A stretch of DNA of 64,000 nucleotides. It comes from Cordylochernes scorpioides (lineage: Eukaryota > Arthropoda > Arachnida > Pseudoscorpiones > Chernetidae). The notes below the pieces were generated by a model. That model had not been told where the DNA came from. It did no database searches and saw nothing but the letters and a program-made list of their open reading frames with translations. Positions 1 through 10,390 of this stretch are shown one piece after another; position 1 is the stretch's first letter, and the number at the start of each line of letters is the position of its first letter. The position numbers were made by a program, and so were the translations under genes. The DNA is taken from contig CP092877.1 in assembly GCA_030710605.1 (NCBI GenBank), forward strand, positions 74,308,232-74,372,231. The letters run 5' to 3'.

Positions 1-56
1 TTTCAACAGAGTTAATTATTTTACATACTAGCTAATAATCTCAAGCTAAAAATATA

Positions 57-1150
57 ATATAAAAAGCCAACAATGAAGAGTGAATGTAAGATAAAAAGCC
101 AACAATGAAGAGTAAATGTAATATAAAAAGCCAACAATGAAGAATGAATGTAAGATAAAAAGCCAACAATGAAGAGTGAATGTAATATAAAAAGCCAACA
201 ATGAAGAATGAATGTAAGATAAAAAGCCAACAATGAAGAGTGAATGTAAGATAAAAAGCCAAAAATGAATAGTAAATGTAATATAAAAAGCCAACAATGA
301 AGAATGAATGTAAGATAAAAAGCCAACAAAGAAGAGTAAATCTACTTATATAATTGCCTTATTCTGTCTGTGTGAAGTTCACTGTGTGAAGTTCACAGAT
401 AGATTTTGGTCAGAATATAATATAAAAAGCCAACAATGAAGAATGAATGTAAGAAAGAAGCCAACAATGAAGAGTAAATATGATATAAAAAGTCAACAAT
501 GAAGAATGAATGTAAGATAAAAAGCCAACAATAAAGAGTAAATGTAATATAAAAAGCCAACAATGAAGAATAAATGTAAGATAAAAAGCCAACAATGAAG
601 AGTAAATATAATATAAAAAGCCAACAATGAAGAATAAATGTAAGATAAAAAGCCAACAATGAAGAGTAAATATAATACAAAAAGCCAACAATGAAGAATG
701 AATGTAAGATAAAAAGCCAACAATGAAGAGTAAATATGATATAAAAAGCCAACAATGAAGAATGAATGTAAGATAAAAAGCCAACAATGAAGAGTAAATG
801 TAATATAAAAAGCCAACAATGAAGAATGAATGTAAGATAAAAAGCCAACAATGAAGAGTAAATATAATATAAAAAGCCAACAATGAAGAGTGAATGTAAG
901 TTAAAGAGCCAACAATGAAGAGTAAATGTAATATAAAAAGCCAACAATGAAGAATGAATGTAAGATAAAATGCCAACAATGAAGAGCGAATGTAATATAA
1001 AAAGCCAACAATGAAGAATAAATGTAAGATAAAAAGCCAACAATGAAGAGTGAATGTAAGATAAAAAGCCAACAATGAATAGTAAATGTAATATAAAAAG
1101 CCAACAATGAAGAATGAATGTAAGATAAAAAGCCAACAATGAAGAGTAAA
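57..1150. repeat. 32-bp minisatellite array
   Basis: About 30 units of a 32-bp motif (core AAAAAGCCAACAATGAAGA) run from about 57 to 340 and resume from about 412 to 1150. Two unit types, ending taagat or taatat, largely alternate, giving a 64-bp higher-order period. The minus strand of the unit contains no stop in any frame and 32 is not a multiple of 3, so long hydrophobic ORFs appear in all three minus frames; these are artefacts. Each block ends in gaagagtaaa directly before a Helitron 5' terminus (341 and 1151), so the array is either a Helitron target or part of a larger Helitron. Confidence 0.95.
341..411 (+). mobile_element. Helitron 5' end fragment (tRNA-carrying type)
   Basis: The sequence begins TCTACTTATATAATTGCC after an A, and continues with the TTATTCTGTCTG segment that also opens the Helitron at 46345. 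The 5' TC is the expected Helitron start. No 3' hairpin or CTAG follows before the minisatellite resumes, so this is only a 5' fragment. Confidence 0.6.
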
Positions 1151-1903
1151 TCTATATATATAAAATTGAATGTCTGTCTGTCTGTACTCTATAGATTCAA
1201 AAACCATACATCCAATCGCCGTGAAATTTTGGGATATTATTAGGTATATCACCGGGAAGGTTTTTGAAAAATAATTTCATGAATATCTTGAATATCCTTA
1301 GAGTTATTTGCAGATTTGTATATTTAACTCGCAAGCAGCGCCCCCATTGTGACGATGATAACAAGTTTTCTTATCACTAAGTTTGTTATCTTAAATATTA
1401 TTTATCAAAAGTAAGATTATCTCAGGATGACACGGCAATTTATTTGAGACAAGAATAATGATACAATTCCAAGGCGAAGATACTATTCCTTTAACTTCCA
1501 ATTACCGAGGGAACCAATTAATATTGATTTTATTCAACTTATCGAGTATTTTTCAAGGGACCAGGAAAAAATGTTCACTAGATAAAACTATGATTTTCTA
1601 ATGTAGAAAATTAGGAAAGACAAAATTCAGGATGACACGGCACACAGGGACCGGGAAAAAATGTTCACTTTATCGAGAAATTCAAATTTACGAGTTTCAA
1701 ATTATCAAAAAAAATATATATATTTTTAATAAGTTTTTAGAGAATTGTTTTAACAAATGTTCGCTAGACAAATCTTTACTCGGGTAAAACCCCGGGCGAA
1801 GCCGAGTACGTTTTATAAGTTTATAGAGAATTGTTTTAACAAATGTTCGTTAGACAAACATTCACTCGGGTAAAACCCGGGCGAAGCCGGGCACATCCGC
1901 TAG
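1151..1903 (+). mobile_element. Non-autonomous Helitron H1
   Basis: It starts with TCTATATATATAAAATTG between A and T and ends with a CCCGG/GCCGGG hairpin followed about 10 nt later by CTAG and then T. These are the Helitron hallmarks: 5' TC, 3' CTAG, subterminal hairpin, insertion between A and T and no target duplication. There is no Rep/helicase ORF, so it depends on an autonomous relative. The 3' section is partly duplicated: a near-copy of the hairpin region lies at about 1780-1815. At least five more copies of this family lie in the window. Confidence 0.85.
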
Positions 1904-2291
1904 TATATTAATATAATAATAATATTAAATCCACAGATTATTATTCTGCGATATTTTGTATATAACCTATAATTTATCATCATATAATTCCATTGTTGTA
2001 ATTCTTAAGTTTACATCTAATACGGTGTAATATAATAAAAGACATTTAAATAAATAAAGCCTAAAATATATCTCTACTTTTAAATCAACCTAAATACACC
2101 ACACTAGGGACCAAAAAAAAAAAGCTAATTATCCAAAAATTCGATATAAAAATGGATATTATATTTATAGTAAATTCTAGGGACCAAGATAAATATTTGA
2201 ATTAAAGACGTTAGGATTAAACAGGTTTTACTGTAGTATATGTCAATCATCATTTCAATATAATCAATAAAGATTAAAGAAGATTTAGCTT
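1904..2291. other. AT-rich spacer
   Basis: This AT-rich stretch has no supported gene. The ORF that can be read on the minus strand shows no recognisable domain. Confidence 0.5.
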
Positions 2292-2591
2292 TATGGCGAC
2301 CACACTTTGCTTCAGCGAGCGCGAACTGGGACAAAGCTTTACTACACATACTACGAGCATTAAAGTGGCGGTCCCACTATGCCTTGACAAGCACGTGCTG
2401 GGAGAACACGTCACTACGCATGCGCGGCGTCATCCGGAACTTTCTAGCTACTGGCGCGGTAAACAACAAGGCCTGCTCCCAACGGCCGTTACTTCAACCG
2501 TTACTTCTTTTCTCTTTATATATTCATGGCTTTAAATAAATTAATTTTAATTATACTTTTATCAGCGGCCTTTCTACAAGCCACACCAACA
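2292..2591 (+). mobile_element. LTR-like sequence, related to the solo LTR at 16098
   Basis: About 300 bp align with the solo LTR at 16098-16421. Shared blocks include CACTTTGCTTCAGCG, CACTACGCATGCGCG, CGGCCGTTA, a TTTCTCTTTATA TATA-like segment and the end CCACACCAACA. The 5' end reads TATGG where the other copy has TGTGG, and I see no matching target duplication. It may be an old solo LTR or one end of a degraded element. Confidence 0.65.
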
Positions 2592-2747
2592 CATCACGCA
2601 ACCACCATTCCACAGGTTTATTGAGAAAATAGCATTGGAACAATAATTAATCGAAGTTGGAGAAAAAAAAAGCGACTCTCTCTCGGCGATAGCTACCATC
2701 TACAAGTACCATCTTGGTCTTGAGTTGGGTAACACCAGCCATCACAT

Positions 2748-2846
2748 CGACCTGCCCACTCTGTGAACTCTCGCAGTCCATTGGTGGCGTAGTCTTTCCC
2801 GCGGTGGGCGCCACCAATGAAGCCCTTGTATATATTTTTATAGATA
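2748..2846 (+). repeat. Dispersed repeat shared with 60491-60590
   Basis: A GC-richer segment runs from the CTGCCCACTCTGTG block through CTCGCAGTCCAT and GCGGTGGGCGCCACCAATGA and is almost the same at 60491-60590. In both places it runs into TA-rich sequence. It may be part of an LTR or SINE; I could not classify it. Confidence 0.6.
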
Positions 2847-2863
2847 TATATATATATATATAT

Positions 2864-3128
2864 TGTTGCGATGATGTTCTGGGGTGCCGCGAAGAAACAT
2901 GGAGACAGCGGGAAATAAATGTTTATTTTGTTTATTTTACAACCGTCCACTGGACAAGTCGAGGAAAAATCTAATCTAATGATTTTTAAGATGGTATTTA
3001 TAATGGTGAAAAAATAAGAAACATGTAAAACAGGCGAACAAAGAAAATCAAAAGCATAAATGCAAATTAGGTTAGGCAAATTTACAATAATGGATAAAAT
3101 AAAATGTACTTTCAAACTCTTCTTAACA
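2864..3128 (-). mobile_element. 3' LTR of Gypsy-1
   Basis: Read on the minus strand, the sequence after the integrase ORF has a purine-rich tract (AAGGGGGAGAG) immediately before TGTTAAGAAGAG and ends CATCGCAACA, giving a 265-bp TG...CA segment. That placement fits a polypurine tract and 3' LTR. It abuts a (TA)n tract, so no target duplication can be read. Confidence 0.65.
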
Positions 3129-4850
3129 TTACTCTCCCCCTTGAAAAAGACTTGTCCTCAAGTCTGGGGTCCGGTACAGTTTCATTCTTGACACATGTAC
3201 AATTTTCTTGCCTCTTCCCGTGACTTCTTTTACTTCATAATTTACTGGTGATGTCTTCCTAATTATCTTGAATGGTCCGATGTAATTTTTTGTAGTTTGT
3301 CCGCTCTTCCAACTTTTCTTATCGGTGTCCAAATCAGTACTAGGTCGTCTGGTGAAAAGTTAACTTCTCTGCGATGTTTGTCGTATACTTGTTTGGATTT
3401 ATCTTGCCGTGCCATTGTTCTAGCCATTGAAATCTTTTTTTATTCTTCAACTATGGTTAGGAGATTTGATATGTAGTCATCAAAGTCTCCGGGTTTAGGC
3501 GGTACTTCCGGCCAGTCAAATGTAGAGTCCAGAAATGTCAACGGTTCTCTTCCGTGAATTAGAAAATATGGGGAATAGCCGGTCGTCTCTTGTACCGAGG
3601 AATTGTAGGCGAAAGTCACAAACGGGAGAATCTCGTCCCAATTTTGGTGCTTCTCGTCAATGTACATTGATATCATATCTGTCAGCGTACGGTTCATTCT
3701 TTCCGTTTGGCCATTTGTCTGTGGATGGTAACTTGTCGTTTTCTTATGTATCGTATTGCAAATTTTCAAAACTTGTGTGAGTAGTTTGCTCAAGAAAGAA
3801 CTCCCGCGGTCAGAAATTAAAATTTTCGGTGCTCCATGTCTTAGTACTATTCTTTTCAAGAAAAAATCGGCAATTTCTGTGGCAGTTCCTCGAGGTAGCG
3901 CCGCTGTTTCAACATGCCTTGAGTAATAGTCTGTGCAAACAACGATCCACCTATTTCCGTTGATGGACTTGGGAAATCTACCCAAAAGGTCTATTCCTAT
4001 CCGTTCGAACGGTCTAGACGCTGGTGGTATCGGTTGCAATTGTCACGATGGTTGTTGGGATGGGGTCTTACGAAACTGGCATTCAGGGCAACTGGAAACA
4101 TATTTCTCCACTGTTTTGAACATTGAAGGCCAAAAATATTTATCTTTTATTCGGCTGTATGTTCTTTTTATACCCATGTGGCCCGATGTAGGATGATCAT
4201 GCATCTGTTCCAAGAGTTCTAGTTGTTTGGTCTTTGGGATGACCAATAACCACGGGTTGCCTGTTGGGGTAGGATTATTTTTATAATTTTTTTCCGTTAT
4301 GTTTGGTGAAGTTTTCTCCGTAGCTGTTTGGGTGTTGGTCGACCATGTTGTTAATTTTCTTAATGTAAGCGTCGTAGTCTTCGGTGTTATAGTTAATTTG
4401 TAAAATTTTATCTGGAATTGGGCACCGCGATAATCCATCAGCATCTAAATGTGTTTTTACAGATTTATAATTTATAGTAAAATCGTAGGCTTGTAATTCC
4501 AACGACCAACGCGCCAAACTTCCAAATATTTTTTTTTACTTTGGTCATCCAGCAGAGACTATGGTGATCGGTATAAACGATGAATTTACGGCCGTAAAGA
4601 TAAGGTCTGAATTTCCCAATTGCCCATATAATAGCCAAGCATTCCCTTTCCGTAGTTGAATAGTTGGTCTCAGCCTTCTGCAATGTTCTGCTGGCATATG
4701 AAATTGGACGCTCTCTACCATTGTCTTCAACATGGATGAGCACTGCCCCAAGTCCTTGATCGCTTGCGTCGGTGTGGAGGCCTATGGGTTTATTTGGATC
4801 ATAATGAGTTAGGACCTCCGGTGAACTCAGCGAATCCATCATTACCACAT
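3129..4850 (-). pseudogene. Gypsy-1 pol fragment (RNase H, integrase)
   Basis: This is the 3' half of a Gypsy polyprotein in at least three frames. In order on the minus strand: RNase H (4850-4440, with HTDASDQGLGAVL, ISYASRTL, TERECLAIIWA and VYTDHHSL); the integrase H2C2 zinc-binding domain (about 4250-4060, HDHPTSGHMG, CPEC); the integrase core (4030-3440, with DDE residues in IGIDLLG, ISDRG and GQTERMNRTL); and a C-terminal domain (3332-3129, IGPFKIIRK, VHVSRMK). A T9 run at 4529-4537 coincides with a frame change, another change lies near 4290, and an in-frame stop at 4040-4042 splits zinc-binding from core domain. Everything upstream of RNase H is missing, cut by the LINE-A junction at about 4840-4850. 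Confidence 0.9.
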
Positions 4851-7800
4851 GTGCCATACCAAGTGTTTTAGGCATGGACGCCAACGCCCACTCCCCTACC
4901 TGGGGTCTCGGTGCAGTCCGTGATGCTCGAGGCTCTAGTCTGGAAGCATCTTCTATGCTCACAAACTTACACTTTCTGGGAGCTCCTGTGCAATACACTT
5001 GGAGCAACGGACACCAGTCTTCCTCCATCGATGTAACCTTGGCTTCCAGTTCCCTAGCCGTCCGAGCAACTAGAACCTGCCTCCCTGAAATGGCATTCAC
5101 AGACCATCTACCGATCCTCACCACAATCCAAGATACAATATCCCCAGCGTAAAATACTTCCTGGGCTGAATCGACGTGTGTGGAAAGCGCCTTCACTGCA
5201 TTCCTTGGCTCCTCTCTGCAACATGCAGTCTCACGTCTCCATCCCGCATCAACACACCAGGATATAGATGATGTGGTGCATATTCTTACCAAAATCCTTC
5301 AAGAGGCCTGCAACATATCCATGAAAAGGAAAAAGAAAGACAACAGACCATCAAAACCCTGGCGGAATAAAGACTTAGCAAAACTCCGCAATGTAGTAGT
5401 TTCTCTAAGGCGCCTTTCGCAGTGCACATCCACGCCCATTAGAAACTTCTTCAAAGGGCTCTACAGAGCATGTCACAACAGGCTGAGAGCCGAGATAACA
5501 CGAGCCAAACACCTATCATGGATAAACCTCTGTCAAGAAGTATCCTCAGCCGCTTGGAGCTCTGTCCACAAATATATTTCCAAAGAACGAAGCACTCAAA
5601 GAGGACCTCCACTGCTAAAAAATCTGACGGAACCCCCTATACACCAGAGGAAACCTGTGAAAAAATCTTGCAGCACTTTTGTCTGCCTGACACACCAATA
5701 TCTCAGCCTCGGCCCTTAATACAGTTTTCTGGCCTCATTGAGCCAGACTTCACCGACGCTGAAGTACTTCGGGCCATCAAATGCTGTGGACTCAAGAAAT
5801 CTCCAGGCCCTGATCGACTTGGAGCAAAGTGCCTTCAATTAGGAGGTCCTCCCCTACATAAACTACTTGCAAGACTTTTTACCAAGTGTTTAAGATTCGG
5901 CCATTTTCCATCACCCTGGAAAATCGGCCTTTTAGTCCTCATACCCAAACCGGACAGCACAGCAGAAAACCCACTGGAAAGATTCCGCCCAATTTCTCTC
6001 CTCAACACCCTAGCCAAGGTATTTGAGCGTTGCATTTTGGCTCGACTACAATGGCTAGCAGACCGGCACAATTGGTTTTCACCCCTCCAATTTGGATTTG
6101 TTCCTTGCCGTTCGGCTGAAAACGCCTTAGCTGCAATAAACCAATTCATAGACAGGGACATGGAAGAGGGGGAGAAAACACTAGTTATCAGCCTAGACAT
6201 TAGAAGAGCCTTCGACACCGTACATAGGTATTCTATCATTGAAGCCCTACTAGGGTTAGCTGCCCTGAGGAATTACTACAACTAATTACCAGCTATTTAA
6301 TAAATAGAAAAATGGCCTATAGCGTATGGGGACACACTGCTCACATTCTGTCACTCCGTGGAGTCCCACAAGGAGCGGCTTTAAGTCCCTTCCTCTTCAA
6401 TATGATTGCAAGAAAAGCATTTACTTTGCAAAAACCTAGAAAGAGCGAATTAGTGGGCTTCGCAGATGATTTCACACTAATGATGCAGATGGCCCCAAAG
6501 CTTCCTAAATGTCAAATGAACAACTTTCTTGAAAATTTCTCACAATGGTGCAGAAGGCATGGAATGTTGGTAAATCCCCACAAGACTCAAGCATGCATGT
6601 TTTACAAAAACAAACCAAGATGGCCAAACAAGGACAGCATCCGATTTCTTGACCAGCCCATTGCAATCAATAAAACAATTAAAATTTAAAATACAATATA
6701 ACGCGGCTGATGATTGTAAAACGAAAATTGAAATTATACCGCGAATGTTTCTTTTATAAAAAAATGTTTATTTTTATTTTTCCGTTCGCCATTACTCTTC
6801 ATGTTTCACCTTTCCATACCTCATCCTCAAAGTTAGAAATGTCGCTATTTCTCTTTGAAAATAAATTTCGATTTTTATAAAAGAAACATTCGCGGTATAA
6901 TTTCAATTTTCGTTTTACAACAATTAAAATCCTTGGTATTACCTTTGATTCAAAGAGACAATTTATTAAACATCTCAATAACAGTTTACTCAAATACCGA
7001 TGGATACTCCCAAGGCTCACTAGTACCATAAAAGGGCAATTTGGTTCAACCTTCAGTTCCGGACACAAAATTTACAAGAGAGTCGTTCTCCCAGCGCTAC
7101 TGTATGGCTCTGGTGTCTGGGGAAAACGTGCATATAACACAAATGGGGCTCGCAAGCTACGTAGTCTCCACTACAAATATGCGAAAGCAATAATAAGAGG
7201 TGGCCCATGCACACCGACAATACCAGCTATTTCATTGACGGGTTGTCCTCCACTCGATATCTCTATAAAGGCCCACATAGAATATTTAAAAACTTTGAAA
7301 ACGGGCCACTACGAATCACGCCCAAGTCCTTCCTTTTTACCCTATCCTCCATTACGGAAGATAATCTATTTTACCAAATCACTACAACTAAATGTCACCA
7401 CCATTTACACAGACGGATCCCAATCATCAGAAGGAGTTGGGGCTGGAGTCATCCTACCACCTCCTCTACAAACCATACAACTTAAACTCCACCAGGAGTG
7501 CTCAGCGTTCCAAGCTGAACTGCTTGCCATTCTTTACGCAACAAAAATCACCATGAATTTACCGAAAGAACACTTTATCATTGCCTCAGACTGCCAATCA
7601 GCTCTATCAGCCATATGTAGGTCTTGGCCCCCAAGAACACAACTAATTGCGGAAATAATCTACAACCTGCATTTTTCACCAAATGTGCAACTCTGCTGGA
7701 TCAAAGGCCACAGCGGTATTCCAGGAAATGTACTGGCGGATCAGGCGGCAAAGGCTGCAGCACATTCTAATCTACCACTATCCTTTACCACCCTCCCAAA

Positions 7801-8235
7801 GAGCGTCGCGCGCGGTAAAAAAGAACAGATAGCCCTCAAAATGTGGACAGACCTCTACATCCAAGATTACTCCACCAGAAATCTACGAAGATTTGCTGCT
7901 ACCCCGAAACTACTCCTCCAAATGCTTCGAAACATCAAGCATGGATCTACCTCCACAACAATCTGACCGGCCATGGTTACATTCAGGCAGACCTTGCAAC
8001 GGTATCGAAAGAAGACCCAACTTGCCCCCACTGCCAAGATGAAGACCAAACCGTAGACCACCTCCTCTTCACTTGCCCAACCTTCCAATACCAAAGATTC
8101 CAGACAGCCACTCTCCTAGGTATCACCAACATATGTCCAGCATCCCTAGAAAATCTCCCAAGAAAGAAATCTGCCTGGCGACACCTCATTAATTGGACTT
8201 CCACTGGCATTGTATATAAATCCAAGAAGACTTAG
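4838..8235 (+). pseudogene. LINE-A ORF2 (endonuclease, reverse transcriptase, RNase H)
   Basis: Domains in order: end of the endonuclease (GMDANAHSPTWG, SSSIDVTLAS, FTDHLPI; 4868-5152), linker (5180-5620), reverse transcriptase (KSPGPDRLGAKCL, RPISLLNTLAKVFER, SLDIRRAFDTV, VPQGAALSPFLFN and the FADD catalytic motif near 6470), RNase H (YTDGSQ about 7407, ASDCQSALSAI, WIKGHSGIPGN, ADQAAKAAA) and a C-terminal CPHC...H...C zinc finger (8018-8080). The frame changes near 5620 (an A6 run), near 6280 and near 7930, and there is an early stop at 5150-5152. Removing the SINE and one target copy restores the reading frame at 6685/6931. The order RT-RNase H-CCHC fits the R1/I group rather than Jockey. 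Confidence 0.9.
6686..6918 (+). mobile_element. SINE-1 copy with inverted 5' part
   Basis: Flanked by an exact 12-bp target duplication, AACAATTAAAAT, at 6674-6685 and 6919-6930. The right part (about 6740-6915) matches 61860-62020 in the same orientation. The left part, from ACAATATAACGCGGC to about 6760, is the reverse complement of the family's own 3' end, so the insertion has long near-terminal inverted repeats (TTCTTTTATAAA and GAAACATTCGCGG). The long target copy points to target-primed insertion, and the inversion resembles twin priming. Confidence 0.75.
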
Positions 8236-8318
8236 GTCAGAAGGACATCCCGGGTAGTTGGCGACTTCTGTACGCTCCAGGAACCTGGGTTACTTAAATA
8301 AATAATAATAATAATACC

Positions 8319-8612
8319 CAATGCTTCGCGTAAATATTCTCTTTGACTTCTTGAAAATTGATGCTATCATTATCAAAGGTGACTTTTATTGTCACCATTT
8401 TGAAAGTTTTAAATTTTTTTCTGAACTACGATATCTAGCACCACGGATATTTTATAGCTTTTAATTTAGCATATTTTTCAAAATATTCTTTATAAATCTT
8501 CTATAATCTCTAGAACTTTGCATAAATTATTTTAACATTTCTCAAATCTGCATAAACCTTTTCTCGTTGAATTTCAACATAACCTGACCTTTCATGCGAA
8601 AGCATAAAGAAT
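8319..8612. other. AT-rich spacer
   Basis: No gene, repeat boundary or regulatory signal could be supported between the LINE-A tail and the foldback element. Confidence 0.4.
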
Positions 8613-9011
8613 AATTATAAAAAAACACTTAAAAAAAAACTTTTATTTAAAATGCACTAAAAATAACAAAATAAATATTTCTGAAGTATTGCTTTTTTTT
8701 TCTGAAGGTACCATTTAACAAATAAAATAATAGACTTAGAAATAAAAGCGGTGGGGGATGATAATCATTTATGCAGCAAATAGGTATAAATTTAATGAAA
8801 GGCATAATCTTGCTAATCATTTGCTTCATATAAAATCACATTGATATCATATTTATTATTATTGTACCCCACCGCTTTTATTTCTAAGTCTATTATTTTA
8901 TTTGTTAAATGGTACCTTCAGAAAAAAAAGCAATACTTCAGAAATATTTATTTTGTTATTTTTAGTGCATTTTAAATAAAAAGCTTTTTTTTTTAAGTGT
9001 TTTTTATAATT
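8613..9011. mobile_element. Foldback/MITE with about 145-bp inverted arms
   Basis: Arms at about 8613-8756 and 8866-9011 are near-perfect reverse complements (for example GGTACCATTTAACAAATAAA against TTTATTTGTTAAATGGTACC), separated by about 110 bp. Outer ends are AATTATAAAAAAACACTT and its complement. No ORF lies inside. The right end lies 2 bp from the Helitron at 9014. Confidence 0.85.
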
Positions 9012-9013
9012 AA

Positions 9014-9695
9014 CTAGCGGATGTACCCGGCTTCGCCCGAGGTTTTACCCGAGTAAAGGTTTGTCTAACGAACATTTGTTAAAACAATTCTCTATAAACT
9101 TATATAAAAAAAAGATATATTTTGATAATTTGAAACTCGTAAATTTGAATCTCTCGATAAAGTGAACATTTTTTCCCGGTCCCTGTGTGCCGTGTCAACC
9201 TAAATTTTGTCTTTCCTAATTTTCTACATTACAAAATCATCGTTTTATCTAATGAACATTTTTCCCGGTCCCTTGAAAAATACTCGATAAGTTGAATAAA
9301 ATCAATATTAATTGGTTCCCTCGGTAATTGTAAGTTAAAGGAATAGTATCTTCGCCTTGGAATTGTATCATTATTCTTGTCTCAAATAAATTGCCGTGTC
9401 ATCCTGAGATAATCTTACTTTTGATAAATAATCTTTAAGATAATAAACTTAGTGATAATAAAACTTATAGATAAAAAACGTGTTATCATCGTCACAATGG
9501 GGGCGCTGCTTGCGAGTTAAATCTACAAATCTGCATATAACTCTAAGGATATTCAAGATATTCAAGAAATTATTTTTTAAAAACCTTCCCGGGGATATAC
9601 CTAATAATATCCCAAAATTTCACGGCGATTGGATATATGGTTTTTGAATCTATAGAGTACACACAGACAGACATTCAATTTTATATATATATAGA
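9014..9695 (-). mobile_element. Non-autonomous Helitron H2
   Basis: Reverse orientation: CTAG at 9014-9017 with the CCCGGCTTCGCCCG hairpin arm just inside, and the TCTATATATATAAAATTG start complement ending at 9695. Internal sequence is colinear with H1. Its 5' end directly abuts the 3' CTAG of H3, forming a head-to-tail pair. Confidence 0.85.
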
Positions 9696-10366
9696 CTAGC
9701 GGATGTGCCCGGCTTCGCCCAGGGTTTTACCCGAGTAAAGGTTTGTCTAACGAACATTTGTTAAAACAATTCTCTATAGACTTATAAAAAAAATAATAGA
9801 TATATTTTGATAATTTGAAACTCGAAAATTTGAATCTTTCAATAAAGTGAACATTTTTTTCCGGTCCCTGTGTGCCGTGTCATCCTGAATTTTGTCTTTC
9901 CTAATTTTCTACATTAGAAAATCATAGTTTTATCTAGTGAACATTTTTTCCCGGTCCCTTGAAAAATACTCGATAAGTTGAATAAAATCAATATTAATTG
10001 GTTCCCTCGGTAATTGTAAGTTAAAGGAATAGTATCTTCGCCTTGGAATTGTATCATTATTCTTGTCTCAAATAAATTGCCGTGTCATCCTGAGATAATC
10101 TTACTTTTGATAAATAATATTTAAGATAATAAACTTAGTGATAATAAAACCTGTTATCATCGTCACAATGGGGGCGCTGCTTGTAAGTTAAATCTACAAA
10201 TCTGCAAATAACTCTAAGGATATTCAAGATATTCATGAAATTATTTTTCAAAACCCTTCCCGGTGATATACATAATAATATCCCAAAATTTCACGGCGAT
10301 TGGATGCATGGTTTTTGAATCTATAGAGTACAGACAGACAGACATTCAATTTTATATATATATATT
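9696..10366 (-). mobile_element. Non-autonomous Helitron H3
   Basis: CTAG at 9696-9699 follows the last base of H2 with no spacer. The body matches H1 and H2, including the CTATAGAGTACAGACAGACA segment near the 5' end. The terminal TC is eroded within a TA run near 10364-10366. Confidence 0.8.
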
Positions 10367-10390
10367 ATTTACGCTATTTTTAGTCGTATA

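Larger units (their letters stand above)
4838..8318 (+). mobile_element. LINE-A, 5'-truncated R1/I-type non-LTR retrotransposon
   Basis: It starts inside the endonuclease domain where it meets Gypsy-1 and ends in an (AAT)n tail after GGTTACTTAAATAAATAA. The same 3' end, with a 10-bp target duplication, appears at 57563-57894, confirming the boundary. LINE-B (22378-28985) is a longer, diverged member of the family. A SINE at 6686-6918 interrupts it. Confidence 0.9.

Noticed and set aside
57-1150. CRISPR-like regular repeats
   Set aside because: Units are contiguous with no unique spacers, and the genome is eukaryotic.
21-1252. Long hydrophobic minus-strand ORFs resembling membrane proteins
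   Set aside because: They are readings of a 32-bp minisatellite whose minus strand lacks stops in every frame; period and frame are not coding-like.
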